From assembly GCA_035533255.1 (NCBI GenBank), contig DATLUE010000052.1:1-23905 (forward strand): DNA of 23,905 nucleotides. Reading direction: 5' to 3'. The position numbers were made by a program, and so were the translations under genes. The stretch comes from CAIKMD01 sp035533255. Lineage in GTDB: Bacteria; Pseudomonadota; Alphaproteobacteria; ATCC43930; CGMCC-115725. Position 1 is the stretch's first letter; every line of letters starts with the position of its first letter. Below the pieces are notes generated by a model. It was not told where the DNA came from, searched no databases, and saw only the letters and a list, made by a program, of their open reading frames with translations. Positions 6,103 through 14,577 of the stretch are shown here, one piece after another.

Positions 6103-9100
6103 ATGGCTTGCGCTTATGCCGAATTGCAGACGATCAGCAATTTCAGCCTGTTGCGCGGGGCGTCGCATCCCGGCGAGCTGGTCGTCGAGGCCCATGCGCT
6201 GGGGCTCGCGGCGCTCGCGCTCGCCGACCGCAACACGCTGGCCGGGGTGGTGCGCGCCCATGCCGCGGCCAAGGAAGCGAAGCTGCGCTTCGTTCCCGGC
6301 GCGCGGATCGATTTCGTCGATGCGGCGAGCGTTCTGGTCTTCCCGACCGATCGCGCCGCCTATGGCCGGCTGTCGCAGCTTCTGACCGACGGCAAGCGGC
6401 GCGCCCCGAAAGGCGAATGTCACCTCACCCTCGCCGATCTCTACGCTTACGGCGACGGCCAGCGCCTGATCGCCCTGCCGCCCGACCCGCCCGATGCGGC
6501 TTTCGCGGCACAGCTCGCAGCGCTCGCCAGCCACTTTCCCGGCGCGGTCTTTCTCGCCGCCAGCCATCTCTATCGCGGCGACGATCGCAAGCGCATCGCG
6601 CGGCTCGGCCATCTGGCGGAGGCCGCGGCGACGCCGCTGATCGCCACCAACGACGTGCTCTATCACGCGCCCGAACGGCGCGCGCTGCAAGACGTGCTTA
6701 CCTGCATCCGCGCGGGCTGCACCATCGCCGAAGCCGGGTTCCGCTTGGAGGCCAATGCCGAGCGCCATCTGAAATCGGCTGCCGAGATGACACGGCTGTT
6801 CCGCGATCGGCCGGATGCGGTGACGCGCAGCCTCGCGCTGGTGCGCGATTGCCGCTTCTCGCTCGACGAGCTGAAATACGAATACCCCGCCGAGCCGGTG
6901 CCCGAGAGCCGCACGCCGCAAGAAGAGCTGGCGCGGCTGGTGGAATTGCATTTGCCCGACCGCTATCCCGCCGACCGCTATCCCGGTGGCCCACCACCCA
7001 AGGTGCAAGCGCTGATCGTAAAAGAAATGGCGCTGATCGCCGAGCGCGACTATGCGCGCTATTTCCTGACCGTTTACGACATCGTCAAATATGCGAAAGC
7101 GCAGAAAATCCTCTGCCAGGGCCGCGGCTCGGCGGCCAATTCCGTCGTGTGCTACGTGCTCGGCATCACCGCCGTCGATCCGGGCAAGATCGAGCTGCTG
7201 TTCGAGCGCTTCGTTTCCGCCGCGCGCGACGAGCCGCCGGATATCGACGTCGATTTCGAGCATGAGCGGCGCGAAGAAGTGATCCAATACATCTTCCGGA
7301 AATACGGCCGCGACCGCGCCGGCATCGTCGCCACCGTGATCAGCTATCGCCCGCGCAGCGCGATCCGCGACGTCGGCAAGGCGATGGGCTTGTCGACCGA
7401 CACGCTCGGGCTGCTCTCGGCGACGCTCTGGGGCTGGGGGCGCGAGGGCATCCAAGCGGATTACATCCGCGAGACCGGTCTCGACCCCGACGAGCCCAAT
7501 CTGCGGCACGCCCTTGCCCTTGCCGGCGATCTCATCGGCTTTCCGCGCCACCTGTCGCAGCACACCGGCGGCTTCGTCATCACCAAAGGAAAATTATCCG
7601 AGGTGGTGCCGATCGAGAACGCGGCGATGGCAGACCGCACGGTGATCGAATGGAACAAGGACGATCTCGACGCGCTCGGCATGCTGAAGATCGACGTGCT
7701 GGCGCTCGGCATGCTGACCTGCATCCGCAAAGGCCTCGATCTCTTGAAGGCGCATTACGGCATCGCGCGCGCGCTTTACCAGATCGCCGAAGACGAGGAC
7801 CCGCGCGTTTACGACATGCTGTGCCGCGCCGATTCCGTCGGCGTGTTCCAGGTCGAAAGCCGGGCGCAGATGACCATGCTGCCGCGCCTCAAGCCGCGCG
7901 AATTCTACGACCTCGTGGTCGAGGTGGCGATCGTCCGGCCCGGCCCCATTCAGGGCGACATGGTGCATCCCTATTTGACCCAGCGCGACAAGGGCAAGGA
8001 TGCGCCGATCAAATACCCCAAGCCGGAATTGGAGACGGTGTTGTCGAGGACCTGCGGCGTGCCGCTGTTCCAGGAGCAAGCGATGAGCATCGCCATGATC
8101 GCTGCGCGCTTCACGCCGGCCGAGGCCAATCAGCTCCGCCGCGCGATGGCGACCTTTCGCCATGTCGGCACCATCGGCGCGCTGGGCGAGCGCTTCATCA
8201 AAGGCATGACCGGCAACGGCTACACACAGGATTTCGCCGAGCGCTGCTTCCACCAGATCGAGGGCTTCGGCGATTACGGCTTTCCCGAAAGCCATGCCGC
8301 AAGCTTCGCGCTGCTGGTCTATGCCTCGGCCTGGCTCAAATGCCATTACCCCGCGGTGTTCGCCTGCGCCATTCTCAACAGCCAGCCGATGGGCTTCTAC
8401 GCCCCGGCGCAGCTCGTGCGCGACGCCAAGGAGCATGGCGTCGAAATGCGACCCGTCGATATCGGCGCGAGCTTCTGGGATCATACGCTCGAATCCGATG
8501 ACCAGGGCGGCTTCGCGTTGCGCCTCGGCTTCCGCCAAGTGAAAGGCTTCCGCGAGGACGACGCCAAAGCCCTGGTCGCGGCGCGCGACGCCGGCGACGC
8601 CGCAACCATGCGCCGTCTCTGGCAGCGCGCCGGGCTGAAGCGGCAGGTCTTCGAGAGCTTGGCCGATGGCGATGGCTGGAACGGCATCGGCCTCGATCGC
8701 CGCGCCGCGCTCTGGGCGGCCAGCGGCCTTGGCGAGAAGCCCTTGCCGCTGTTCGCCGCCGCCGCCCGGCCCGACGACGCGCCCGAGCCGACAGTAAGCT
8801 TGCCGGCGATGTCCTTGGGCGAGGCGGTGACGGCGGATTACAACCATCTCCGCCTCTCGCTCAAAGCCCATCCGCTGGCGCTGCTGCGCCCGCGCCTCGA
8901 GCGCGAGCGCGTCCTGCCCAACCGGCGGCTTGCCGCGCTCAAGGACGGGCAGCGCGTCAAGCTGGCGGGGCTTGTCCTGGTGCGCCAGCAGCCGGGTACC
9001 GCCAAGGGCGTCATCTTCATGACGCTCGAAGACGAGACCGGCATCGCCAACATCGTCCTCTGGCCCGACGTCTTCGCGCGCTTTCGCCGCGAGGCGGTCG

Positions 9101-9303
9101 GCAGCCGCGTGCTCGGCGTCGCCGGCAAGGTACAGCGCGACCAAAGCGGCTATGTCATCCATGTGATCGCCGATCGCCTGACCGATCTCTCGCTGCGGCT
9201 CGAAGCGCTGAACCAGCCGCCGATCCCGCGCGGCATGCCCGAGCCCGACGCCCGCGAGCGCCGCCGCCGCACCACCTTCCCGCCATCGCGCGATTTCCAT
9301 TGA
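6103..9303 (+). CDS. dnaE2: Error-prone DNA polymerase DnaE2 (ImuC)
   Basis: 1066 residues, full family length. The N-terminal PHP domain begins YAELQTISNFSLLRGASHP. The palm contains CQGRGSAANSVVCYVLGI, PDIDVDFEHERREEVIQYIF (the catalytic aspartates of the PDIDVDF motif) and SVGVFQVESRAQM. The fingers contain FPRHLSQHTGGFVI and NQLRRAMATFRHVG, and the C-terminal OB fold is VKLAGLVLVRQQPGTAKGVI. It is the DnaE2 rather than the replicative DnaE1 type, judging by its shorter C-terminus and characteristic start. DnaE2 performs translesion synthesis and causes most damage-induced mutation in species using the ImuA-ImuB-DnaE2 system. AGAGG at 6093-6097 is a good ribosome binding site. imuA and imuB are not adjacent, the upstream neighbour being divergent brnT. 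A LexA box lies upstream; purD follows after 34 bases. Confidence 0.96.
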   Translation: MACAYAELQTISNFSLLRGASHPGELVVEAHALGLAALALADRNTLAGVVRAHAAAKEAKLRFVPGARIDFVDAASVLVFPTDRAAYGRLSQLLTDGKRRAPKGECHLTLADLYAYGDGQRLIALPPDPPDAAFAAQLAALASHFPGAVFLAASHLYRGDDRKRIARLGHLAEAAATPLIATNDVLYHAPERRALQDVLTCIRAGCTIAEAGFRLEANAERHLKSAAEMTRLFRDRPDAVTRSLALVRDCRFSLDELKYEYPAEPVPESRTPQEELARLVELHLPDRYPADRYPGGPPPKVQALIVKEMALIAERDYARYFLTVYDIVKYAKAQKILCQGRGSAANSVVCYVLGITAVDPGKIELLFERFVSAARDEPPDIDVDFEHERREEVIQYIFRKYGRDRAGIVATVISYRPRSAIRDVGKAMGLSTDTLGLLSATLWGWGREGIQADYIRETGLDPDEPNLRHALALAGDLIGFPRHLSQHTGGFVITKGKLSEVVPIENAAMADRTVIEWNKDDLDALGMLKIDVLALGMLTCIRKGLDLLKAHYGIARALYQIAEDEDPRVYDMLCRADSVGVFQVESRAQMTMLPRLKPREFYDLVVEVAIVRPGPIQGDMVHPYLTQRDKGKDAPIKYPKPELETVLSRTCGVPLFQEQAMSIAMIAARFTPAEANQLRRAMATFRHVGTIGALGERFIKGMTGNGYTQDFAERCFHQIEGFGDYGFPESHAASFALLVYASAWLKCHYPAVFACAILNSQPMGFYAPAQLVRDAKEHGVEMRPVDIGASFWDHTLESDDQGGFALRLGFRQVKGFREDDAKALVAARDAGDAATMRRLWQRAGLKRQVFESLADGDGWNGIGLDRRAALWAASGLGEKPLPLFAAAARPDDAPEPTVSLPAMSLGEAVTADYNHLRLSLKAHPLALLRPRLERERVLPNRRLAALKDGQRVKLAGLVLVRQQPGTAKGVIFMTLEDETGIANIVLWPDVFARFRREAVGSRVLGVAGKVQRDQSGYVIHVIADRLTDLSLRLEALNQPPIPRGMPEPDARERRRRTTFPPSRDFH

Positions 9304-9337
9304 GCTGCTACAAGCAAGCCGGCGCGAAGGAGCGGGC

Positions 9338-10612
9338 ATGCGGGTGTTGATCGTGGGGTCGGGCGGACGCGAGCATGCGCTTGCCTGGGCGATCGCCGGC
9401 TCGCCGCTGTGCGACACGCTCTATTGCGCGCCCGGCAATCCCGGCATCGCCGCGGAGGCGATTTGCGTGCCGATCGCCGCGACCGACCGCGACGCGCTCC
9501 TTGCCTTCGCCAAGAACGAGCGCATCGATTTCGTCGTCGTCGGGCCGGAGGCGCCGCTGGTCGCCGGACTCGTCGACCAGCTCGACGCCGCCGGCATCGC
9601 CGCCTTCGGGCCGAGCGCCGCCGCCGCCGCGCTCGAAGGCTCCAAAGGCTTCACCAAAGATCTGTGCGCGAAATACGGCATACCGACCGCGCGTTACCGG
9701 CGGTTTACGGATGCCGCCGCGGCCAAGCAATACGCGCGCGATGCGGGCGCCCCGATCGTCGTCAAAGCCGACGGCCTCGCCGCGGGCAAAGGCGTCACCG
9801 TCGCGACGAGCCTCGCCGAAGCCGAGGCCGCGATCGACGATGCGCTGGTCGCCAACCGCTTCGGCGCGGCCGGTGCCGAGGTCGTCGTGGAGGAATTCCT
9901 CGCGGGCGAGGAAGCCAGCTTCTTTGCGCTCTGCGACGGCAAGACCGCGCTCGCGCTGGCCTCGGCGCAAGACCACAAGCGCGTGGGCGACGGCGATACC
10001 GGGCCCAACACCGGCGGCATGGGCGCCTACTCGCCGGCGCCTTGCGTGACGCCCGCAATCGCCGACCAGGTGATGGCGCGCATCATCCGCCCGACGCTGG
10101 CGGCGATGACGCGCGAGGGCAGGCCCTACAAAGGCGTGCTCTATGCCGGGCTGATGCTGACGGCGGAGGGGCCGAAGCTGATCGAATACAACGCGCGCTT
10201 CGGCGATCCCGAATGCCAGGTGCTGCTGCCGCGCCTCAAAAGCGATCTGCTGCCGGCGCTGCTCGCGGCGCATGACGGCGTCCTCAAAGACTTCGATCTG
10301 CGCTGGCGCAACGAGGCGGCCTTGTGCGTCGTGCTCGCCGCCAAGGGCTATCCCGACGATCCGCAGCGTGGCAGCGAGATTCGCAATCTCGCCGCCGCCG
10401 CGGCGAGCGATCCCCAGGTGAGCATCTTCCACGCCGGCACGACGCAAGCAGGCGATAAGCTGCTCGCCGAGGGCGGCCGCGTCCTCAACGTCGTGGGGTT
10501 GGGCGCGACGATCGACGAGGCGCGGCGCCGCGCCTATGCCGTGGTCGACCGCATCGACTGGCCGGAAGGCTTCTGCCGCCGCGACATCGGCTGGCGCGCG
10601 CTAAAGCGCTGA
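9338..10612 (+). CDS. purD: Phosphoribosylamine-glycine ligase
   Basis: 424 residues, standard length for this ATP-grasp enzyme, which ligates glycine to 5-phosphoribosylamine to give GAR in purine synthesis. Conserved segments are MRVLIVGSGGREHALAW and APGNPGIA at the N-terminus, VVVGPEAPLVAGLVDQL, PIVVKADGLAAGKGV (ATP-binding), EEFLAGEEASFFALCDG, DHKRVGDGDTGPNTGGMGAY and YNARFGDPECQVLLPRL (metal/ATP site). AAGGAG at 9327-9332 sets the start. It follows dnaE2 on the same strand after 34 bases and may be partly co-transcribed, but it also needs expression independent of SOS. In several alphaproteobacteria I recall purD next to xseA; here the two are separated by the 4.7-9.3 kb block. Confidence 0.96.
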   Translation: MRVLIVGSGGREHALAWAIAGSPLCDTLYCAPGNPGIAAEAICVPIAATDRDALLAFAKNERIDFVVVGPEAPLVAGLVDQLDAAGIAAFGPSAAAAALEGSKGFTKDLCAKYGIPTARYRRFTDAAAAKQYARDAGAPIVVKADGLAAGKGVTVATSLAEAEAAIDDALVANRFGAAGAEVVVEEFLAGEEASFFALCDGKTALALASAQDHKRVGDGDTGPNTGGMGAYSPAPCVTPAIADQVMARIIRPTLAAMTREGRPYKGVLYAGLMLTAEGPKLIEYNARFGDPECQVLLPRLKSDLLPALLAAHDGVLKDFDLRWRNEAALCVVLAAKGYPDDPQRGSEIRNLAAAAASDPQVSIFHAGTTQAGDKLLAEGGRVLNVVGLGATIDEARRRAYAVVDRIDWPEGFCRRDIGWRALKR

Positions 10613-10621
10613 GGCGGCATA

Positions 10622-10721
10622 GTCCTTCGAGACGGCCCTTCGCGAAGCTCAGGGCCTCCTCAGGACGAGGTGATTTTCCTCATCCTGAGGAGCTGTCCGT
10701 AGGACCGCATCTCGAAGGATG
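10622..10721. repeat. Palindromic intergenic repeat (family B, copy 1)
   Basis: It starts GTCCTTCGAGACGG and ends CATCTCGAAGGATG, which are imperfect inverted arms. The middle holds CCTCCTCAGGACGAGG and CCTCATCCTGAGGAG, again complementary. The same element recurs at 13721-13814. It occupies most of the space between purD and the MFS gene and contains no gene. Elements with CTCAGGATGAGG cores are widespread in alphaproteobacterial intergenic regions. Confidence 0.85.
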
Positions 10722-10778
10722 CCCACGCTTGTCATCGCCCGCCCGATCGGCGAAGCTTGGCGGCGGGGAGGAACCATC

Positions 10779-12125
10779 ATGGCCTTGGCTCACGCCGTCA
10801 TCACGCGCGAGGATCGCGAGCAAGCGGTCCTGAAACGCGTCTCGAACCGCTTGCTGTGGTTCCTCATGCTCTGCCTGATGATCAATTTCATCGACCGCAC
10901 CAATGTCGGCTTTGCCGCGCTGACCATGAACAAGGCGCTGGGCCTTACCGCGACCACCTTTGGTTTGGCGGGCTCGGCGCTGTCGCTCGCCTATCTGCTG
11001 TGCGAGATTCCCTCCAACCTGATCCTCGAGCGGGTCGGCGCGCGCAAATGGCTGGCGCGTATCATGATCACCTGGGGTATCGCCTCGGCCGCGACCATGT
11101 TCGCGATCGGGCCGTGGAGCCTGGTCGGGTTGCGCGTGCTGGTCGGCATCGCCGAGGCCGGCTTCGTTCCGGGCCTTGTCCTCTACATGACCTATTGGTA
11201 CCCGCAATATCGCCGCGCCAGCGCGCAGACCATGTTCATGATCGGCCAGCCGATCGCCGGCATGATCGGCGCGCTGCTCGGCGGCGCGATCCTCGGCCTC
11301 AACGGGCATTGGGGCTTGGCCGGGTGGCAGTGGCTGTTCCTTTTGGAAGGCCTGCCGGCGGTGATCTTCGGCATCTGGATGTATTTCCACCTCGCCGACA
11401 AGCCGAAGGACGCGAAATTCCTCTCCGCCGACGAGCAGGCGACGCTGATCGCGCTGCTGGAGCGCGACGAGGCCGAGCGCCGCCGCGCGCAGCCGGCGGG
11501 CCCGAAGCGCTCGGTCGCGCGGCTGGTCCTCGGCCGCAACATGCTGCTGCTGTCCTTCGCCTATGCGACGCTGATCGCGACCTTCAGCGCGTTGACCCTC
11601 TGGACGCCGCAGATCGTCCACAGCTTCTTGGCGGCGGGCACGCCGTTTTGGGAGATCGGCCTGATCGTCGCGATCCCGCCGCTGTGCTCGATCCTCTGGA
11701 TGATCTATTGGACGCGCCGCTCCGACCAGCGCAAGGAACGGTTCTGGCATTGCGTCGCGCCGATGCTGGTCGCAGCCGCCGGCTGGGCGATCGCCGCGAC
11801 GGTTGGCGCCCCGGCCTTGCAGCTCTTGGGGCTGGTGATCGCCTCGGCCTTCGGGCTCTCGGCCTGGCCGGTGTTCTTCACCACGCCGTCGATCATCCTG
11901 CCGCGCGAGGCGCATGCCGCGGGCCTCGCCTTCCTCAACACCGTCGGCATCGGCGGCTCGAGTTTGAGTCCGATCCTGGTCGGCTATCTGCGCGACGCGA
12001 CCGGGAGCTTCGCGGTGCCGCAGCTCGCGATCGCCGGCCTCTTGGTCGTCGGCGTGCTGCTGATGATGCTGATACCGAAAGGCTTGCTGGAGCAGGGCGC
12101 CGCGCCGGCGCCGGCCATCGCCTAG
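10779..12125 (+). CDS. MFS transporter, anion:cation symporter-like
   Basis: 448 residues from ATG 10779, chosen because GGGGAGGAA (10765-10773) is well placed; a longer frame from 10719 would begin inside the repeat. The protein is a 12-helix MFS permease. The first helix is followed by INFIDRTNVGFAALTMNKAL, and SLAYLLCEIPSNLILERVGARKW gives the loop 2-3 motif of the ACS family (tartrate, glucarate, phthalate and hydroxyphenylacetate type transporters). A central loop with DKPKDAKFLS and a charged linker (about residues 206-245) separates the two six-helix halves. The substrate is probably an organic acid, which is inference. It is ten bases upstream of a flavin oxidoreductase gene, suggesting uptake plus oxidation of the same compound. 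Confidence 0.88.
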   Translation: MALAHAVITREDREQAVLKRVSNRLLWFLMLCLMINFIDRTNVGFAALTMNKALGLTATTFGLAGSALSLAYLLCEIPSNLILERVGARKWLARIMITWGIASAATMFAIGPWSLVGLRVLVGIAEAGFVPGLVLYMTYWYPQYRRASAQTMFMIGQPIAGMIGALLGGAILGLNGHWGLAGWQWLFLLEGLPAVIFGIWMYFHLADKPKDAKFLSADEQATLIALLERDEAERRRAQPAGPKRSVARLVLGRNMLLLSFAYATLIATFSALTLWTPQIVHSFLAAGTPFWEIGLIVAIPPLCSILWMIYWTRRSDQRKERFWHCVAPMLVAAAGWAIAATVGAPALQLLGLVIASAFGLSAWPVFFTTPSIILPREAHAAGLAFLNTVGIGGSSLSPILVGYLRDATGSFAVPQLAIAGLLVVGVLLMMLIPKGLLEQGAAPAPAIA

Positions 12126-12135
12126 GGAGCGCGGA

Positions 12136-13194
12136 ATGAAATTCGGGCATTTCTGCCTGCCGACCTATTTTGCCGATGTCGATGGCGATATCGGCGGCTT
12201 CATGCGCCGCTTCGTCGATTTTCTGGTCACCAGCGAAGATGCCGGGTTCGATGCGTTGTTCGCGAACGAGCATCATTTCGATGCCTATGGCGGCCTGGTG
12301 CCGTCGCCGACCATCATGGTCGCGGCGCTGGCGCAGCGCACCAAGCGCGTGAAGCTCGGCTCCTCGATCGTCGTGCTGCCGCTGCACAACCCGATCGAGA
12401 TCGCCGAGCAATGGGCGATGGTCGATCTGATGTCGAGCGGCCGGGTCGAGCTCGGTGTCGGCCGCGGCTTCGTCGCCTATGATTACGACCGGCTCGGCGT
12501 GCCGCTCGAAGGCGCGCAAGAGCGCTTGAAGGATGGCATCGATCTCATCCGCAAGGCGTGGAGCGGCGAGAATTTCAGCCACAACGGACCGTTCTACCGA
12601 TACGAGGATTTGCAGGTTTGGCCGCGGCCGCAGCAGCGCCCGCATCCGCCGATCTGGCTGTCCTGCGGCGGCACGCCCGACAGCTTCCGATGGGCGGGAC
12701 AAGAGGGCTTCGGCATCTTCACCGTCGCCTATCGCGGGGTCGAGCCGCTGATCCCGCTCAACCAGATATATCGCGACGCCTGGATCGCGGCCGGCCATCC
12801 CGCCAAGGATTACAAGATCGCGGCGCATTATCAGGTCGTCTTGAGCGAGGACGGCGCGGAGGCGCGCGACATCGCAACCAAAGCACTGAAGCGCTATATC
12901 GGCGCGACCACCCACACCCTCGACCGCTCGCGCGCCGATCGCGAGCACACGCAGCGCGAGAATTATAAGAAGGTCGATCAGGAAGTGATCGACGTGCCGC
13001 GCATGGTCGCCGAATGCCGCGTCGTCGCCGGCACGCCCGATGAAGCGGTAAAGCTGTTGACGCGCGCGCAGGAGATGATGGGCTTCACCCAAATCGACTG
13101 CACCTTCTATTTCGGCGGCATCCCCTTCGAGCAAGCACAGAAATCGCATCGGCTCTTTGCCGAGAAGGTGATGCCGCGGCTGCGGCATATCTGA
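12136..13194 (+). CDS. LLM-class (luciferase-like) flavin-dependent oxidoreductase
   Basis: 352 residues with the bacterial luciferase-like TIM barrel. Visible blocks are MKFGHFCLPTYFADVD, FDALFANEHHFDAYGGLVPS (conserved active-site EHH segment), KLGSSIVVLPLHNPIEIAEQ, DLMSSGRVELGVGRGFVAYD, and RPQQRPHPPIWLSCGG. Members use reduced FMN for monooxygenation or F420/FMN for redox steps; no F420-specific marker is evident, and the substrate is unknown. GGGAGC just before the ATG is the ribosome binding site. It follows the MFS gene after ten bases, so the two form a probable catabolic or detoxification operon. No regulator lies beside them. Family is clear, function is not. Confidence 0.88.
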   Translation: MKFGHFCLPTYFADVDGDIGGFMRRFVDFLVTSEDAGFDALFANEHHFDAYGGLVPSPTIMVAALAQRTKRVKLGSSIVVLPLHNPIEIAEQWAMVDLMSSGRVELGVGRGFVAYDYDRLGVPLEGAQERLKDGIDLIRKAWSGENFSHNGPFYRYEDLQVWPRPQQRPHPPIWLSCGGTPDSFRWAGQEGFGIFTVAYRGVEPLIPLNQIYRDAWIAAGHPAKDYKIAAHYQVVLSEDGAEARDIATKALKRYIGATTHTLDRSRADREHTQRENYKKVDQEVIDVPRMVAECRVVAGTPDEAVKLLTRAQEMMGFTQIDCTFYFGGIPFEQAQKSHRLFAEKVMPRLRHI

Positions 13195-13204
13195 TTCAAG
13201 CGAT

Positions 13205-13256
13205 CCCCTCACCCTCCCGCTTCGCGGGTCCCTCCCTCTCCCCAGCGGGGAGAGGG
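13205..13256. repeat. Palindromic intergenic repeat (family A, copy 2)
   Basis: CCCCTCACCCTCCCGC-TTC-GCGGGTCCCTCCCTCTCCCC followed by AGCGGGGAGAGGG. It contains the hairpins CCCGCTTCGCGGG and CCCTCTCCCCAGCGGGGAGAGGG. It lies between the convergent oxidoreductase and tadA genes, where the stems may also serve as a terminator (inference). Confidence 0.85.
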
Positions 13257-13258
13257 CT

Positions 13259-13705
13259 TCACTCCCGCCGACTCAGAAAAAAGTCCTTCAGCAGTGCCGC
13301 CGCGCGCTGCTCTTCGATGCCGCCATAAATCTCCGGCCGATGGTGGCAGGTCGCCAGCGTGAAGAAGCGCGCGCCATGCTCGACCGCGCCGCCCTTCGGA
13401 TCGTATGCGCCGTAATAGAGCCGGCGGATGCGCGCGAACGAAATCGCCGCCGCGCACATCGCGCAGGGCTCGAGCGTGACATAGAGATCGCAATCCGCGA
13501 GCCGCGGCGATTGCCGCAGCGCCGCCGCCGCGCGCAGCACCAGAAGCTCGGCATGGGCCGTGGGATCGTGCCGCGCCTCGACCTCGTTGCCCGCGGCCGC
13601 GAGCACGACGCCGGCGGCATCGACCAGCACCGCCCCGACCGGCACCTCGCCGCGCGCCTCAGCCCGCGCCGCCTGTTCCAATGCCAATTCCATCGGCGAT
13701 AACAT
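13259..13705 (-). CDS. tadA: tRNA-specific adenosine deaminase TadA
   Basis: 148 residues. The zinc deaminase signatures are PTAHAELLVLR (HAE: zinc ligand His and catalytic Glu) and TLEPCAMCAAAISFARI (PCxxC zinc ligands). The flanking RHDPTAHAE, LYVTLEP and C-terminal ALLKDFF match TadA, which makes inosine at the wobble position of tRNA-Arg(ACG). Guanine deaminase or another CDA-fold nucleoside deaminase is less likely given these segments. The ATG at 13705 is preceded by a purine-rich GGGCGGGAAAAAT; an ATG four codons later (13693) is an alternative. The gene is divergent from the amidotransferase-rluB-rsmD genes, an arrangement of tadA beside rluB/rsmD that I recall from other alphaproteobacteria. 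Confidence 0.92.
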   Translation of the reverse strand: MLSPMELALEQAARAEARGEVPVGAVLVDAAGVVLAAAGNEVEARHDPTAHAELLVLRAAAALRQSPRLADCDLYVTLEPCAMCAAAISFARIRRLYYGAYDPKGGAVEHGARFFTLATCHHRPEIYGGIEEQRAAALLKDFFLSRRE

Positions 13706-13720
13706 ATTTTTCCCGCCCCC

Positions 13721-13814
13721 GTCCTTCGAGACGGCCGCTACGCGGCCTCCTCAGGATGAGGATAAAGGAATGGCCTCACCCTGAGGAGTGATCCGAAGGA
13801 TCGCGTCTCGAAGG
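13721..13814. repeat. Palindromic intergenic repeat (family B, copy 2)
   Basis: Begins GTCCTTCGAGACGGCCGC and ends GCGTCTCGAAGG. The middle has CCTCCTCAGGATGAGG and CCTCACCCTGAGGAG. It shares the outer arms and the CTCAGGATGAGG core with 10622-10721. It lies between the divergent tadA and amidotransferase genes, so any promoters for either gene overlap or flank it. It includes GGCCGCTACGCGGCC (13733-13747), identical to the core of the 4647-4740 repeat. Confidence 0.85.
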
Positions 13815-13863
13815 GCAAGGCCGCTTCCTTGCTGCCAGGCATCGCACGGCGTAAGAACCCACC

Positions 13864-14577
13864 ATGGCACAACCGGTTATCGGCCTCACCCTTGATTCCG
13901 AGCCGCCGGGCGGCTATTCGAAAACCCATCCCTGGTACGCGTTGCGCGAGAATTACTGCAGCGCCGTCAGCGCTGCCGGCGGGTTGCCGATCCTGCTGCC
14001 GCACGAGCCCGAGCATGCCCAAGCTTATCTCGGCCTCATCAGCGGCCTGGTCGTGACCGGCGGCGCTTTCGATGTCGACCCGGCGCTGTTCGGCGCCGCG
14101 AGCCGCCACGCCAGCGTCACCACCAAGGACCGGCGCACGCGCTTCGAATTCGCGATCACCCAAGGCGCGCTCCAAGCCGACAAGCCGGTACTCGGGATTT
14201 GCGGCGGGCAGCAGCTTTTGAACGTCGTGCTCGGCGGCACCTTGATCCAGCACATCCCCGACGAAGTGCCGAACGCGCTCGCCCATGAGCAGCCCAACCC
14301 GCGCACCGAGCCCGGCCACAAAGTCGCAATCGCGCAGGGCAGCCTTCTCCATCGCATCACCCAAAGCGACGAGCTGGCGGTGAATTCGGCGCATCACCAG
14401 GCGGTCAAAGACGTTGCGCCCGGCATGGTGATCGACGCAACCGCGCCCGACGGCGTCATCGAGGGCATCGAGGACCCGCGCCAGCGCTTCTGCATCGGCG
14501 TGCAGTGGCATCCCGAATACGGTCTCAGCGCGGGCGACAAGCGGCTGTTCGCGGCCTTCATCGCCGCGTGCCGCTGA
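13864..14577 (+). CDS. Class I glutamine amidotransferase, peptidase C26 (PuuD-like)
   Basis: 237 residues. It has the gamma-glutamyl hydrolase layout: IGLTLDS at the N-terminus, LISGLVVTGGAFDVDPALFG, the nucleophile elbow VLGICGGQQLLNVVLGGTL with the catalytic Cys, VNSAHHQAVKDVAPG and IGVQWHPEYGL with the catalytic His and Glu. Relatives include PuuD, which hydrolyses gamma-glutamyl-GABA in putrescine breakdown, but no polyamine genes are nearby, so the substrate is open. Its TGA shares bases with the ATG of the pseudouridine synthase gene (TGATG at 14575-14579), so the two are translationally coupled although functionally unrelated at first sight. The nearest upstream feature is a family B repeat. 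Confidence 0.88.
   Translation: MAQPVIGLTLDSEPPGGYSKTHPWYALRENYCSAVSAAGGLPILLPHEPEHAQAYLGLISGLVVTGGAFDVDPALFGAASRHASVTTKDRRTRFEFAITQGALQADKPVLGICGGQQLLNVVLGGTLIQHIPDEVPNALAHEQPNPRTEPGHKVAIAQGSLLHRITQSDELAVNSAHHQAVKDVAPGMVIDATAPDGVIEGIEDPRQRFCIGVQWHPEYGLSAGDKRLFAAFIAACR

Noticed and set aside
7594..9417. 607-residue open frame on the minus strand opposite dnaE2
   Set aside because: It has no domain signature, and the plus strand encodes an unmistakable full-length DnaE2.
10757..12139. 460-residue plus-strand frame overlapping the MFS gene
   Set aside because: Its translation is polar and Arg/Asp-rich, while the other frame gives a 12-helix transporter with clear ACS motifs and a good ribosome site.
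11935..13212. 425-residue minus-strand frame opposite the LLM oxidoreductase
   Set aside because: There is no recognisable family, and it overlaps fully a well-supported plus-strand gene.
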